Positions 55,278 through 64,000 of a DNA stretch of 64,000 bases are shown here, piece by piece. The stretch comes from Yponomeuta sedellus. Lineage: Eukaryota; Arthropoda; Insecta; Lepidoptera; Yponomeutidae. The first letter of the stretch is position 1. Every line of letters starts with the position of its first letter. Both the position numbers and the translations under genes were made by a program. The stretch spans positions 11,695,198 through 11,759,197 of the forward strand of contig OW203731.1 of the NCBI GenBank assembly GCA_934045075.1, in the 5' to 3' direction. Below the pieces are notes generated by a model. That model saw nothing but the letters and a program-made list of their open reading frames with translations. It made no database searches and was not told where the DNA came from.

Positions 55278-55754
55278 ATGCGGGTCAAGTTATGCGAGTC
55301 GCTTATTCTGTCTAAACTTAACTACTGCGACGTTGTCTATGGTGAATGTTTGCTTCGCAGGTCTGAAAGATTGATACAGCGTGTGCAGAATGCGTGTGCT
55401 CGTTTCTGCTTTCGAATTCCCCCTCGAACCCATGTCACCCCGTATTTGAACGACGCGAATCTTTTGAAGATGTCTGCACGTCGTAAACTGCACCTTGCTG
55501 GTTTGCTTTTCGGTGTAATAAAAACCGAGACTCCAGAATATTTGTTCAATAAGTTACAATGGTCACGAAACAAATATAAACATAAAATGAGAACAGCAAT
55601 ACCAGCACATCGAACGGCTGCTTTCCGCGGCAGCTTCAGATTCGCGGCGTCTAAATGCTGGAATGACATTCCTCCTCCTCTCCAAGTCCTTACCAGCAAG
55701 TATACCTTTAAGGTGAAACTTAAAGGTTATTTGTTGACTTCCCAGAAGTCCTAA
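55278..55754 (+). pseudogene. LINE reverse transcriptase C-terminal fragment
   Basis: An open frame of 158 codons: SLILSKLNYCDVVYGE, LQRVQNACARF-like sequence (LIQRVQNACARFCF) and CWNDIPPPLQ, the C-terminal end of APE-type LINE reverse transcriptases after the thumb. Upstream RT motifs are absent, so the insertion is 5-prime truncated. Followed by a GT/AT-rich 3-prime UTR to about 56010. It could be the same family as 1620-1885. Confidence 0.75.
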
Positions 55755-56013
55755 GTTTTCCTCTTCCAGCATGACCTCCATTATTCCTGCGCACGAGTCA
55801 AGTCAAGATATTAAACAGTGTATTTAATTTAGTTAAAATTGCTATGTATTCATTAATATCTACTTAAGTATTTGTAGTGTGTATTATTATTGTGTATTAT
55901 TTATCACTATGTATGTATATAGGTATATAATTGTGAGTGTGCTTGTATGCGTGAAAGTATGGCTGCATATGAGAGTGTGAGTGCGTGTTTGTTCCGTTTT
56001 GATTTTCCGTGAA

Positions 56014-56250
56014 ATGAAATGAAAATGAAATGAAAAGGTTTTATTCAAAGTAGCACAGAAACTGCGGCTTAATGAACGTTACAATTCAAACTAGGTGTCC
56101 ATTTCAAAAACTAGATCATTTAGGAGAAAAAATGGACAAAAAAACTCCTAACTTAGTCTTTTCAAAAGTCCTTAATTAACATAGTTTACATCATAAACAC
56201 AGAACTCATACATTGTACTGGCTTTTATTCTTGAGTCACCAGATAAGGCC
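56014..56250 (-). repeat. LINE 3-prime tail, inverted copy
   Basis: The reverse complement of 47010-47235: shares 'gtcttttcaaaagtccttaa', 'taggtgtccatttcaaaa' and the GAAAT-type tail (TTTCATTTCATT). Only about 235 bp of the element was inserted here. Confidence 0.8.
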
Positions 56251-56279
56251 CTTGCTGAAAATCAGTGTTGTGGGTGCAA

Positions 56280-56492
56280 ACCCTCAGCTTATACTGAGCA
56301 TGAGGCCTTTTTTCCGCTGCATCGACATACTGTGTATCGTTGGAATTTATGTTTATTTCTTTCATCTGTAGTTCGTCTTTTCTTTTGCTTTTGTTTTACT
56401 CCTGCTCTTCTGTATTTTCCTTTTCTGTCAAATTTTGTATGTCTATGTGGCGTTAAATAAATGTTTTTCTTTCTTTCTTCTTTCTTTCTAAG
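56280..56492 (+). repeat. LINE-type 3-prime tail with (TTTC)n
   Basis: Ends 'ggcgttaaataaatgttttt' and a CTTTCTTT-type tail, like 25256-25478. Confidence 0.5.
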
Positions 56493-57471
56493 TGGCATTT
56501 TTTTCAGAAAAATGGTTGTTTTTCGAGTTTACACATGTGTTTGTTCTATTTTTTATATAGCTGGGTGAATTATTTTCAGAGAATGAGAAAGTAAGTGCTA
56601 CTGTATTATTTAAAAGTCAGCACTTCATTCTTTCACCCAACATTAACTGCTTTACAGAGTCCTATCAAACTTACCAATATAAGCCAATTTGTAAATGGTA
56701 ATGTAATTGCATTACACGTTACATTGGGATTCAAATACTAAATAAAATACAAAGAAATATCCAAGATCCAGGTACAAAGCGTCCCTGACCGTGGACATGC
56801 TCTTCACACAAATATTAGTTCTTTCCATTACCAGGATGCAAACCCAGAAGACCTAGCTTTCCGGACAGCGTCACTACCAAGTGTGCTTCAGTGGTGTTCT
56901 GTTCAACAAAGGATGATGGGCGTTTTGGTCCTTATGTCCAATCAAGATGAGTCATATGTCGTTGGATAGCTCTTTTCAAGTGAAAAAATAAATTCTATGA
57001 AGACGAATCCGTATGAATTGTCCATTTTGAAATATGCTCGTCGGAAAGTACCATTTTTTGCTCTAAATAGAAATTAGAAAAATTCATATCTCTGGTTTAA
57101 CTCAACCGATGCTCATGATTTTTACGAAAATCACATCTATGCATACTCTGTCATAAATCATTAGAGCGAGACAGCGACATTGCGCTCTCTCTCCCACTCA
57201 CGGTCACGGGTAACGCTGGAATTCGGTTTTGACCCCTCTCGCGCTCCGGGACACGGCGCGGGGGCAGGTATGTTAGGGTGAGGAACGCTTGGCCGCTTGC
57301 GCAGGTAGTCAGTCGTTTGCTGATATTGTGTTAAGTGCTACGTTATTACGCTCCTCATTGTTCACATCGACTTTGACCTTGGCATCATTTTGGACTCTGT
57401 TACCCGTTTTATTTGTTGACCGTGGCTTTATATTGGACTTGGGTGCTTAACGATTGGATTGTTTCGTTGCA

Positions 57472-60024
57472 ATGGAACGTTACCGTAACTGTGTAATGTG
57501 CCGAAGAGGGCTATACCGAGGCAGATATCAAGTACGCGTTCTGTCGGAAGCCTTGACAAGAACACACGTGGAGCTAGTAACATTTATACGAGAAAACGCT
57601 GCTCTGGAGGTTTGTACCTATTGCACTTTTTTTTTCCACTCGATCCTCACTGAACCTTCGATATAAAAGGAAACCAATTGAAATCATGTGCAACTGCATC
57701 CCAGATCTATTCTAGTAGTAAATGAGGTAACGAAGACGTAAAAGTGAAAACCGATTGATAAGTGATTCTGGTCGCTTAAAGAACATTCAAGTGATTCCTT
57801 TTTCACTTTTACGTCTTCCACGATGTATTTACCACCAAAACAAGGCCTACACAAAACCACAACCAATTACTGTGGTTGCGGTTTTGTGTGGTTGTGTGTA
57901 TGCCTTGTTTTCGTACACACAACTACAGAAAACCGCAACCAGATCTCTGAGAAATCTGTGAATCTGTGGCATATATTTGACGATTCGCACACCTTCTGAC
58001 AGAAAAACAAATCCCTCCCACAAATGACCCCCAATGCGTTATTTTGTTAGGTATTTTTCGGAAACCAAAGTTGTTTTTCTTTTCCTTACATTTTCATATA
58101 TCATTTTCAGGTCGTGTTTGACAACACCCGAAGAGTATGTTACCGATGCTGGCAAAGAGCCGAAAATGCGACTAGAGGTCATGCAAACCCTCAACCCGAG
58201 CCGGAGCCGCAAGAACAAGCAGAACCGCAAGAACAACTACAACCGCAAGAACAACTACAACCGCAATTAGAAGAAATGCTTCATATTCCTGAATATATGA
58301 GAGCACCTAATACCGCGACGCATTGTATCTTTCATGGCTGCGCTAATGAAACCCGCCATCGAATTCCAAATGTTGTTAAAATCCACGTATTTTCTCAACA
58401 TAAATTGTATATCCCCGACAGTGCCAGAGTATTTCACGATCACCTTAATGGGAATGATTGGGATGATTTGCCCCAACATTGCAACATTTCCCATGACTTT
58501 ACGGCTGCCCACTTCAGGGATGTTTGTGACCTAATGCGAAATGCCTTAAACTCACCCAGATTACGTTTTAGCGACCGAGGCATGAATGAAGAAGAAATGC
58601 ACTTTTGGACTGGACGTACTAATGATGAATTTAATGCCATCTTAGAGCAAAATCCATTATTAAGAAATAGAAGTGCAGATCCCAGAACCACTTTGGGCAT
58701 TTTACTAACGAAACTACGCACAGGAGAACCCAACGCGAGACTTGCGACGTTGTTTAACATGTCTCGGAGAAAACTCGAACGCCAGTTGGCCATCGCACGA
58801 GAGTGTCTTAGCACTGACTACGTTGTGCGACACTTGGGATTGGATCACATGAATAGAGAAGATATATTGGAGAGAAACTTGAGGATTCCAAAAGCACTGT
58901 ATGGAAATGAAGACAACAATAAAGCCATTATTATTTGCGATGGTACGTATATTTATATATACAAGAGTTCAAACTTTTTGTTTCAGAGGCAATCCTACAG
59001 TTTACACAAGTTCCAAAACTTGTTGAAACCATTTTTAATCGTAACCACTGACGGATACATTATAGATGTTAAAGGACCATACGCTGCAACAAAAACTGAT
59101 GCGCAGATAATGAGCGACTTAATGACTGACGAGGAAAATCCCCTTCATATATTGCTTCAGCCGAACGACGTATTTATTTTGCACCGCGGGTTCAGGGATA
59201 GTCTGCAGCATATAGAAGCATGTGGCTACGAATTTCACGTCCCCCCGACGAAGAACCGGGAAGAGTCGCAGCTCACGACTTCTCAAGCAAATGATTCCCG
59301 GCTGGTGACAATGTGCCGATGGGTAGTGGAAGTGGTTAACGGGCGTTTCAAAAGAGATTTCAAGCTGTTGCGCCAAAAATATTTTAATAACACAATGCCT
59401 AATATGTTCGGGGATTTTATGATTGCAGCAGCAATTACAAATCACTTCCACAGGCCTATTGTCGATAGCCAACACGCAGAAGCTTTTTTACAAAAAAATG
59501 TTGAAAGAAGGCAAACCCCAAACGTGTTATATGATTATGTAGAAGCAAAAAGATTAAACAACAGAAGAGCCAATTTCCAGAGATTGGAAGCAAATGACAT
59601 TCAAGACTTTCCACGATTGAGGGAACAGGACGTGATTTTGCTGTCATTGGGGACATATCAGTTAAAACTGGCAAAATCATATTGCAGCGAGCACCTCAAC
59701 AACGGCTTATATCTTATAGAAACTTATAGAGAAGCTGCTTTGGAGGATATCCATGAATATGGGATCCACGAAGATGCGTGGCTGTTGCGTGCACGCATAC
59801 AGTCCCGACATGTACGATCAAAACAATATTTTTGCTATATATTATTAGACAGAAATAGTAGAAACATATTACAACATTATTGCACATGTTTGACAGGACG
59901 CCGCACGATAGGTTCCTGTGCGCATATTATATCTATTGTGTGGTATTTAGGATATGCTAGACATGAAGGCTTTACTGAACCAGCACTATTTTTAAATAAC
60001 ATTATCATGGATGAAACACATTAA
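57472..60024 (+). CDS. DDE transposase with Cys-pair zinc region and SWIM finger, D-to-H
   Basis: Exon 1, 57472-57609 (46 codons, donor GTTTGT), and exon 2, 58111-60024 (stop TAA), phase 0, give 683 residues with no internal stop. Two Cys pairs (CVMC at 7-10, CYRC at 56-59) come together only after splicing, suggesting a zinc-binding module. A Gln/Glu/Pro repeat (about 75-100) follows, then a second Cys/His cluster near 118-123, a helical region with NPLLRNRSADPRTT, the DDE core and a SWIM finger (Cys637, Cys639, Cys649, His651). In the core Asp323 (CDGTYIY) and Glu453 (RWVVEVVNGRFK) are kept, but the Asp expected before RGFRD is His404 (LHRGFRD). A CpG-bearing, GC-richer stretch at 57220-57340 is the likely promoter. 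The lesion should abolish cleavage, yet the frame is intact. Confidence 0.82.
57732..57818. repeat. Perfect 19-bp inverted repeat in the intron
   Basis: 57732-57750 (gaagacgtaaaagtgaaaa) is the exact reverse complement of 57800-57818. Just downstream, 'aaccacaacc' and 'gtggttgcggtttt' form further partial inverted copies. Confidence 0.85.
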
Positions 60025-60337
60025 ACGATAAAACTTACTCTGAACTTGTTTTATTTACTTCGATAATAAACAAACAATGATAATATAATAATCAATGCTG
60101 ATCATTTGTAATTAAAATCGATATACAATGTCGAAAAAATATCAAAAAGAATTAAAACAACAGAAAAAAAATTAAATAAAAAAAAACTTTTAACGTATGA
60201 TTACTCAAATTGGACAGAAAATCGGGACTAGCGCTTCGATTATTCTTATTCTACAAAAAAATACCTTTCCAACGACGTATTACTCATTCCGATTGGTGCC
60301 AGGACCAGGTTCCATACATTTGTGCCCATCATCCTTT

Positions 60338-61313
60338 AACGTATAAACATTTTTTACTTATCGTATTAGTATACAGTACAGGGGTCATCATCATTATCAA
60401 AATAATCAAATTATATATCAGTAGAAAGCCAAGTTTGCGTCTTTATCATATACTGAAGCCACAAATACTGTCAAAAAGACACGTAATTAATAAATATTTA
60501 CATTTCACAGGACAGTAAATTAAAATAGGATTATTTGTTTTAATAATATTGTTTTTGTAAATTTAACATGCTCTGTTTTTTTGTATCATCCCAACACGAA
60601 GTATACTGTTAATAAATGAATAACCTCTCATCGGACAATTTTATCGATAGATGTATTATTTGATACAAGTGTTCCATCCCTAAGGAGTTCACCGACGCTG
60701 TTGTTTCCTTGTAGGAGTGTATTCGTACAATTGTTTTTCATAGTGTGCGAACCAATTAAAAGATTAGAACGCTAGTAAATGACTGGACAGACGTTTGCAT
60801 GAACCTTATATTTACAATATTGTGCATGTGGTGAAAACGCACACATATTCAAAAGTGGCGACAGCGGTACCGGACTTATTTCGCGGCTAGGGCATATCTC
60901 CTTCTTTTTATGATCTGAGGAGTCTACCGATATAGAGCGACCCGATAAATAACGGGCAATAATGCACACCCCAATAATTCTTGTCCTTTGGGTATGAATT
61001 ATTGGGGTGTGCATTATAACCTGCACATTATCGAGCCGTACATTATAGTGAAGCCTATAGATTAGTTCTTAATAGGAGCTATAGATGAAACCACAGAACA
61101 AGACGAGACCGAGACTTGGTTTAATTCACGGATGTCAAAAAAAGACTGATGCCATCTCGCATTGAAAGGGTGTGAAGCACCCCTAGTCCGACACTTTCGT
61201 GTGCATACACGAGCTAACCCACGCAGATACACTAAGTCGGTCACTCTGCCGCCATTACGCTCCGGGCAGCAGTGCCAGTAAGTCTTGTTTGACACAAAAG
61301 AAAATTTTAAGAA
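60338..61313. other. Intergenic; hairpin with 22-bp arms
   Basis: Mostly AT-rich non-coding. At 60959-60980 and 60996-61017 there is an exact inverted repeat ('taatgcacaccccaataatt' core) around a 15-bp loop, related to the motif array at 50015-50100. Confidence 0.7.
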
Positions 61314-61390
61314 ATGCCGTCTTGTGTGGTACGGTGGTGTAAACACTTCTCGAAAAAATGCAATAAGTCTCATGGGAGCACCTACCATGC
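61314..61390 (+). CDS. THAP-domain first exon, partial gene
   Basis: ATG, 25 codons and two bases, then a GTAAGT donor. MPSCVVRWCKHFSKKCNKSH fits the M-P-x-C-x4-C start of a THAP zinc finger, and a following TYH could be the residues before the conserved F-P. No second exon was identified in the next 1.5 kb. A DNA-binding role is expected for the family, which is found in host regulators and in transposases. Confidence 0.5.
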
Positions 61391-62400
61391 GTAAGTAATG
61401 TTTTAAGTTACTGATTTGTGATATTTTCCTTATTAGTTTTTGTTTACTTTTCTTTATTTACTTACAAATTGGGATGTCAAATACCGCAGTGATACCAGTT
61501 TTTTTTCGGGAAAAATTCCCGAAAAGTGGAGAAATATGTACTTGTTGCATTTATTAGTGTTTTTATATGGAGTTATGGAAATACGCAACCGTAACCCTTA
61601 TAAAATAACATATCTTTATTATCTTCAAACATCTTATTGTATGAAATTTGCCGCCTCATTTCTGTACAAGCCGTGCTGTGTGTGGACATCTAACAACGTT
61701 GTGCATGTGGGCTATACCACAAACATAAAAAAACAAGAGATAACCTACAAAAATTATTGACAGCTGACATCCAGCTGATATTAGTTAAGTTGTCAAACAC
61801 CCGCCACCGTTGTAGGTGGCAGTGATATTACTTAGATATTTTGTATCCTAAACTTTCCACTTATTCGTCACATGTGATACTATGAGTAAATTGAGCGCGT
61901 GAGTTAGTTGGTGACGCTGTTTCACGTTAATTTGTAAATGTAATTAGTTTCTCTTTCTAATTCTTGTTTCTTATTCGTTTTTATCAATGTTTTAAAAATT
62001 TAAGAAAAAATAAGAGTCAGTTGCTATAGGTATCAGCTACAAAAACAATTTGTCGATTCCAAAACTACCAAATTTTTTTTATACAGTACTTCACTCCATA
62101 TTAGCACCTTAAAATAAGTAAATATAGTTACACCCGATTTGATTCTATAGTAACAAACTAAAAGAAAGTGCTATCAATGTTAGCTAACATCTCAACTTTA
62201 TGCAAATATGCATCCGATTATCCGATCTCTAGTCATAACCAATCCCTCAATCGAGGCCCCACCTCCTTCATTAAAGTCTTTTAAGTCACTCAGTAATGTA
62301 TGATAAAAGTGAAACCGTCACTAGATTAGGTAAGTTAACTTTTTTCTCTGATAACATGATTTAAGGCGTTTCGGAGCAAATCATAACTTTTTTATAGATC
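61391..62400. other. No gene seen
   Basis: AT-rich sequence; the 106-codon frame at 61440-61760 has no domain and could be incidental or intronic to the THAP exon. Confidence 0.4.
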
Positions 62401-62406
62401 GTTTTT

Positions 62407-62631
62407 ATCTTAAAGTGAACATGAGAAATCTTAACAACTGTGACAACCATTTTTCAAACTTACAGTCTAGAACATATGATCAATAGATTATAACTTTAAT
62501 GGATTTCCATTAAACCGGCTGTTTTTGGCGGAAAGTGTAAAAGTCCTTGGTTGTTGATTCTAGTTTCTAGACTGTATGTTTAAAAAATAGTTGTCACAGT
62601 TGTTAAGATTTTTCATGTTCACTTTTAAAAT
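62407..62631. mobile_element. MITE or foldback with ~66-bp arms
   Basis: 62407-62472 and 62565-62631 are inverted copies with a few changes ('cttaacaactgtgacaac' against 'gttgtcacagttgttaag'), separated by about 92 bp. No coding capacity. Confidence 0.75.
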
Positions 62632-62945
62632 AAAACTTATTATAACACAACTTATGACTTTTTCCATTGGTGGCGCTAGTTAGAGTCGTGCAAAGCTAAC
62701 TTTGCAGTGGCGAAAAGGTGGTAGATTTAAAAATATTTTATATGGTATCCCCAAGTGCGTCGCGTGTAATGATCTTGATACTTTAATTAAATTAAAGAGT
62801 TAAAATGAAAATTTAATTCCTGTATACAGATTGCTTTACCTTTCCGCACCGAATATTTTTTACTACTGTTTTATGGAATTTTCGCAAGCAAGGAGGTGGA
62901 TAATAAACTATTTAAGAATCAAATTAATTTGTTTTATTTACAACA

Positions 62946-64000
62946 TTAAATATCTTCATCGGAATCGGATTCCAAGTACTGGATGTCTTCAAATATTGGT
63001 GCAATATCTTCATCACCATCATCCTCATCGTTGTCTGAATCTTGAACATTGATAATAAAAGGAATCATGTCATCATCCAGTAACCTATCTTTTTCTAGGT
63101 GTTCCAGCTCCAGTTTTATGACATGGTCCGCATATTTCTTCCAGTGTTCAGTGCTTACTGATGAGAACGCTTCTTGTATATGTTTTAACATTTCTGTTGG
63201 GGTACTTTTTAAATTTTTTTAGCGATTTTTCTTTTTGCCTCACTCCAAACCATCTCGATGGGATTGAGATGGCAATGATAAGGTGGTAACCTGAGCACCT
63301 CATGGCCATGTTCTTTCAACATCTCGTCTATGTAGTATATTGGGTCTGGTTTATGTCTCTTGACGAGACATAACAGTTCAGCTTTGGTTAATTTATTCGA
63401 CCATTCAATGTTATTTTCGGTCAACCAATCTCTGATTACCTGCTTTTGTGAGCTGGTATTTGGCACCTTATTTATTTGAATGCTGTGGTAGCTCGCATTA
63501 TTAAATACTATCAGACTAGGTGATTGGAGATTGGGTAGCAACTTTTCAATTACCCATTTAAAAAATTATCCGCATTCATGTCATCGTGGTAATCGGCATT
63601 TTTTGATTTTGTGCTGAATACGAGTAAAGCATTGTTCACAAAACCATTTTCAGTTCCAGCATGAACTATGATAAATCGCTTGCCTTTTGAGACACTCTCA
63701 ACCATTTTCGACGATGATGGTCCTTGCCAACTTTTCTTGGGTTTATAATTCAGGTGAACGTATGTTTCATCAATGATTGGTTTTCGGGTTTGTATTGGCT
63801 CGTTTCTCAAGGATATAATTTTTCTTATGAACCGATGCCTCCACGCTGCCACATCGTATTTTTCCATAAGCACAATTCGCTCTTCACTGTCCTTTTTAAA
63901 TTCGTATCCCATATTTAAAAGGATTTTTCTGAGAGTTTCTCTGCAACCATCAAATTGAATGGTTTCTCTCAATTCCAGAAGTAGTTTATTTAACGTTGGT
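62946..64000 (-). pseudogene. Tc1/IS630-like DDE transposase, second copy, cut by window end
   Basis: Minus-strand frames 63972-63550, 63541-63209 and 63191-62946 carry, in order: RETIQFDGCRETLRKILL, AAWRHRF, DETYVHLNYKPKKSWQGPSS, KGKRFIIVHAG, then VFNNASYHSIQ, LPPYHCHLNPIEMVW and an acidic end (DNDEDDGDEDI). This parallels 51848-53029. The second catalytic Asp is Asn here (FNNASYH), and at least two frameshifts separate the frames. The N-terminal exons would lie beyond 64000. Both copies are dead. Confidence 0.82.

Larger units (their letters stand above)
56908..60337 (+). mobile_element. 3.4-kb SWIM-DDE transposon with 3-bp duplication
   Basis: Terminal inverted repeats start AAAGGATGATGGGC at 56908 and, inverted, at 60337. 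Inside them 'tggtcct', 'ccaatc', 'atgagt' and 'gtcgttgga' recur in the same order at both ends. AAC flanks each side (56905-56907 and 60338-60340). A single spliced gene fills the element. The 3-bp duplication and IS5-like DDE order point to the Harbinger/IS5 side of DDE transposons. Confidence 0.78.

Noticed and set aside
60210..60518. 102-codon frame at the right end of the SWIM-DDE element
   Set aside because: It overlaps the terminal inverted repeat and runs out of the element; no domain.
61440..61760. 106-codon frame after the THAP exon
   Set aside because: No THAP second half, no acceptor in phase that improves it, AT-rich composition.

Overview
This window reads as nuclear genomic DNA of a lepidopteran insect (moth or butterfly). 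It is AT-rich, its genes are split by GT-AG introns, and it is crowded with repeat types familiar from Lepidoptera: RTE and CR1/jockey-like LINEs, a 5S-rRNA-related SINE, mariner, PIF/Harbinger and MITEs. There is no operon, CRISPR array or bacterial-style gene.

Three host genes are supported. (1) 12154-16114 (+): five coding exons for a 1117-residue secreted, catalytically dead CLIP-domain serine protease homolog, most like Scarface. A TATA/initiator promoter and a non-coding first exon lie about 1.5 kb upstream. (2) 16865-25746 (+): an IQCK-like gene (IQ motif protein K) in five exons. (3) 28350-49892 (-): mitochondrial ribosomal protein mRpS34, only 197 residues in three exons spread over 21.5 kb. 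IQCK and mRpS34 converge tail to tail. Everything else is intergenic sequence or transposons.

Region by region: 1-10.4 kb holds repeat fragments and MITEs with no gene. 10.6-16.1 kb is the protease homolog. 16.9-25.7 kb is IQCK, with a (CATA)n microsatellite fused to an RTE tail, a split mariner and a perfect 123-bp palindrome in its introns. Intron 2 of mRpS34 (28.5-43.4 kb) holds two copies of one 1.1-kb element (TAA target duplications). Copy 1 contains a PIF/Harbinger element (TTA duplication), which contains a 5.4-kb LINE, which contains a tRNA-related retroposon. Copy 2 lacks the Harbinger and so shows the empty site, but carries a SINE that itself carries a MITE. Intron 1 holds a 4.7-kb foldback element with a 9-bp target duplication. 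At 50.4-53.5 kb lies a complete but decayed Tc1/IS630-like DDE transposon (TA duplication); a second copy runs off the right end of the window. At 56.9-60.3 kb lies a 3.4-kb element with 3-bp target duplications and one open 683-residue gene (Cys-pair zinc region, DDE domain, SWIM zinc finger) in which the second catalytic Asp position reads His.

The strongest candidates for something undescribed are: a small retroposon family whose copies (60, 104, 271 and 406 bp) share both ends and have perfect 11-12 bp target duplications but very different tRNA-containing interiors; the SWIM-DDE element; and the interleaved antisense gene pair of the Harbinger element. Exon boundaries were read by eye from splice signals and reading phase; family assignments come from recognised motifs, not from a database search.
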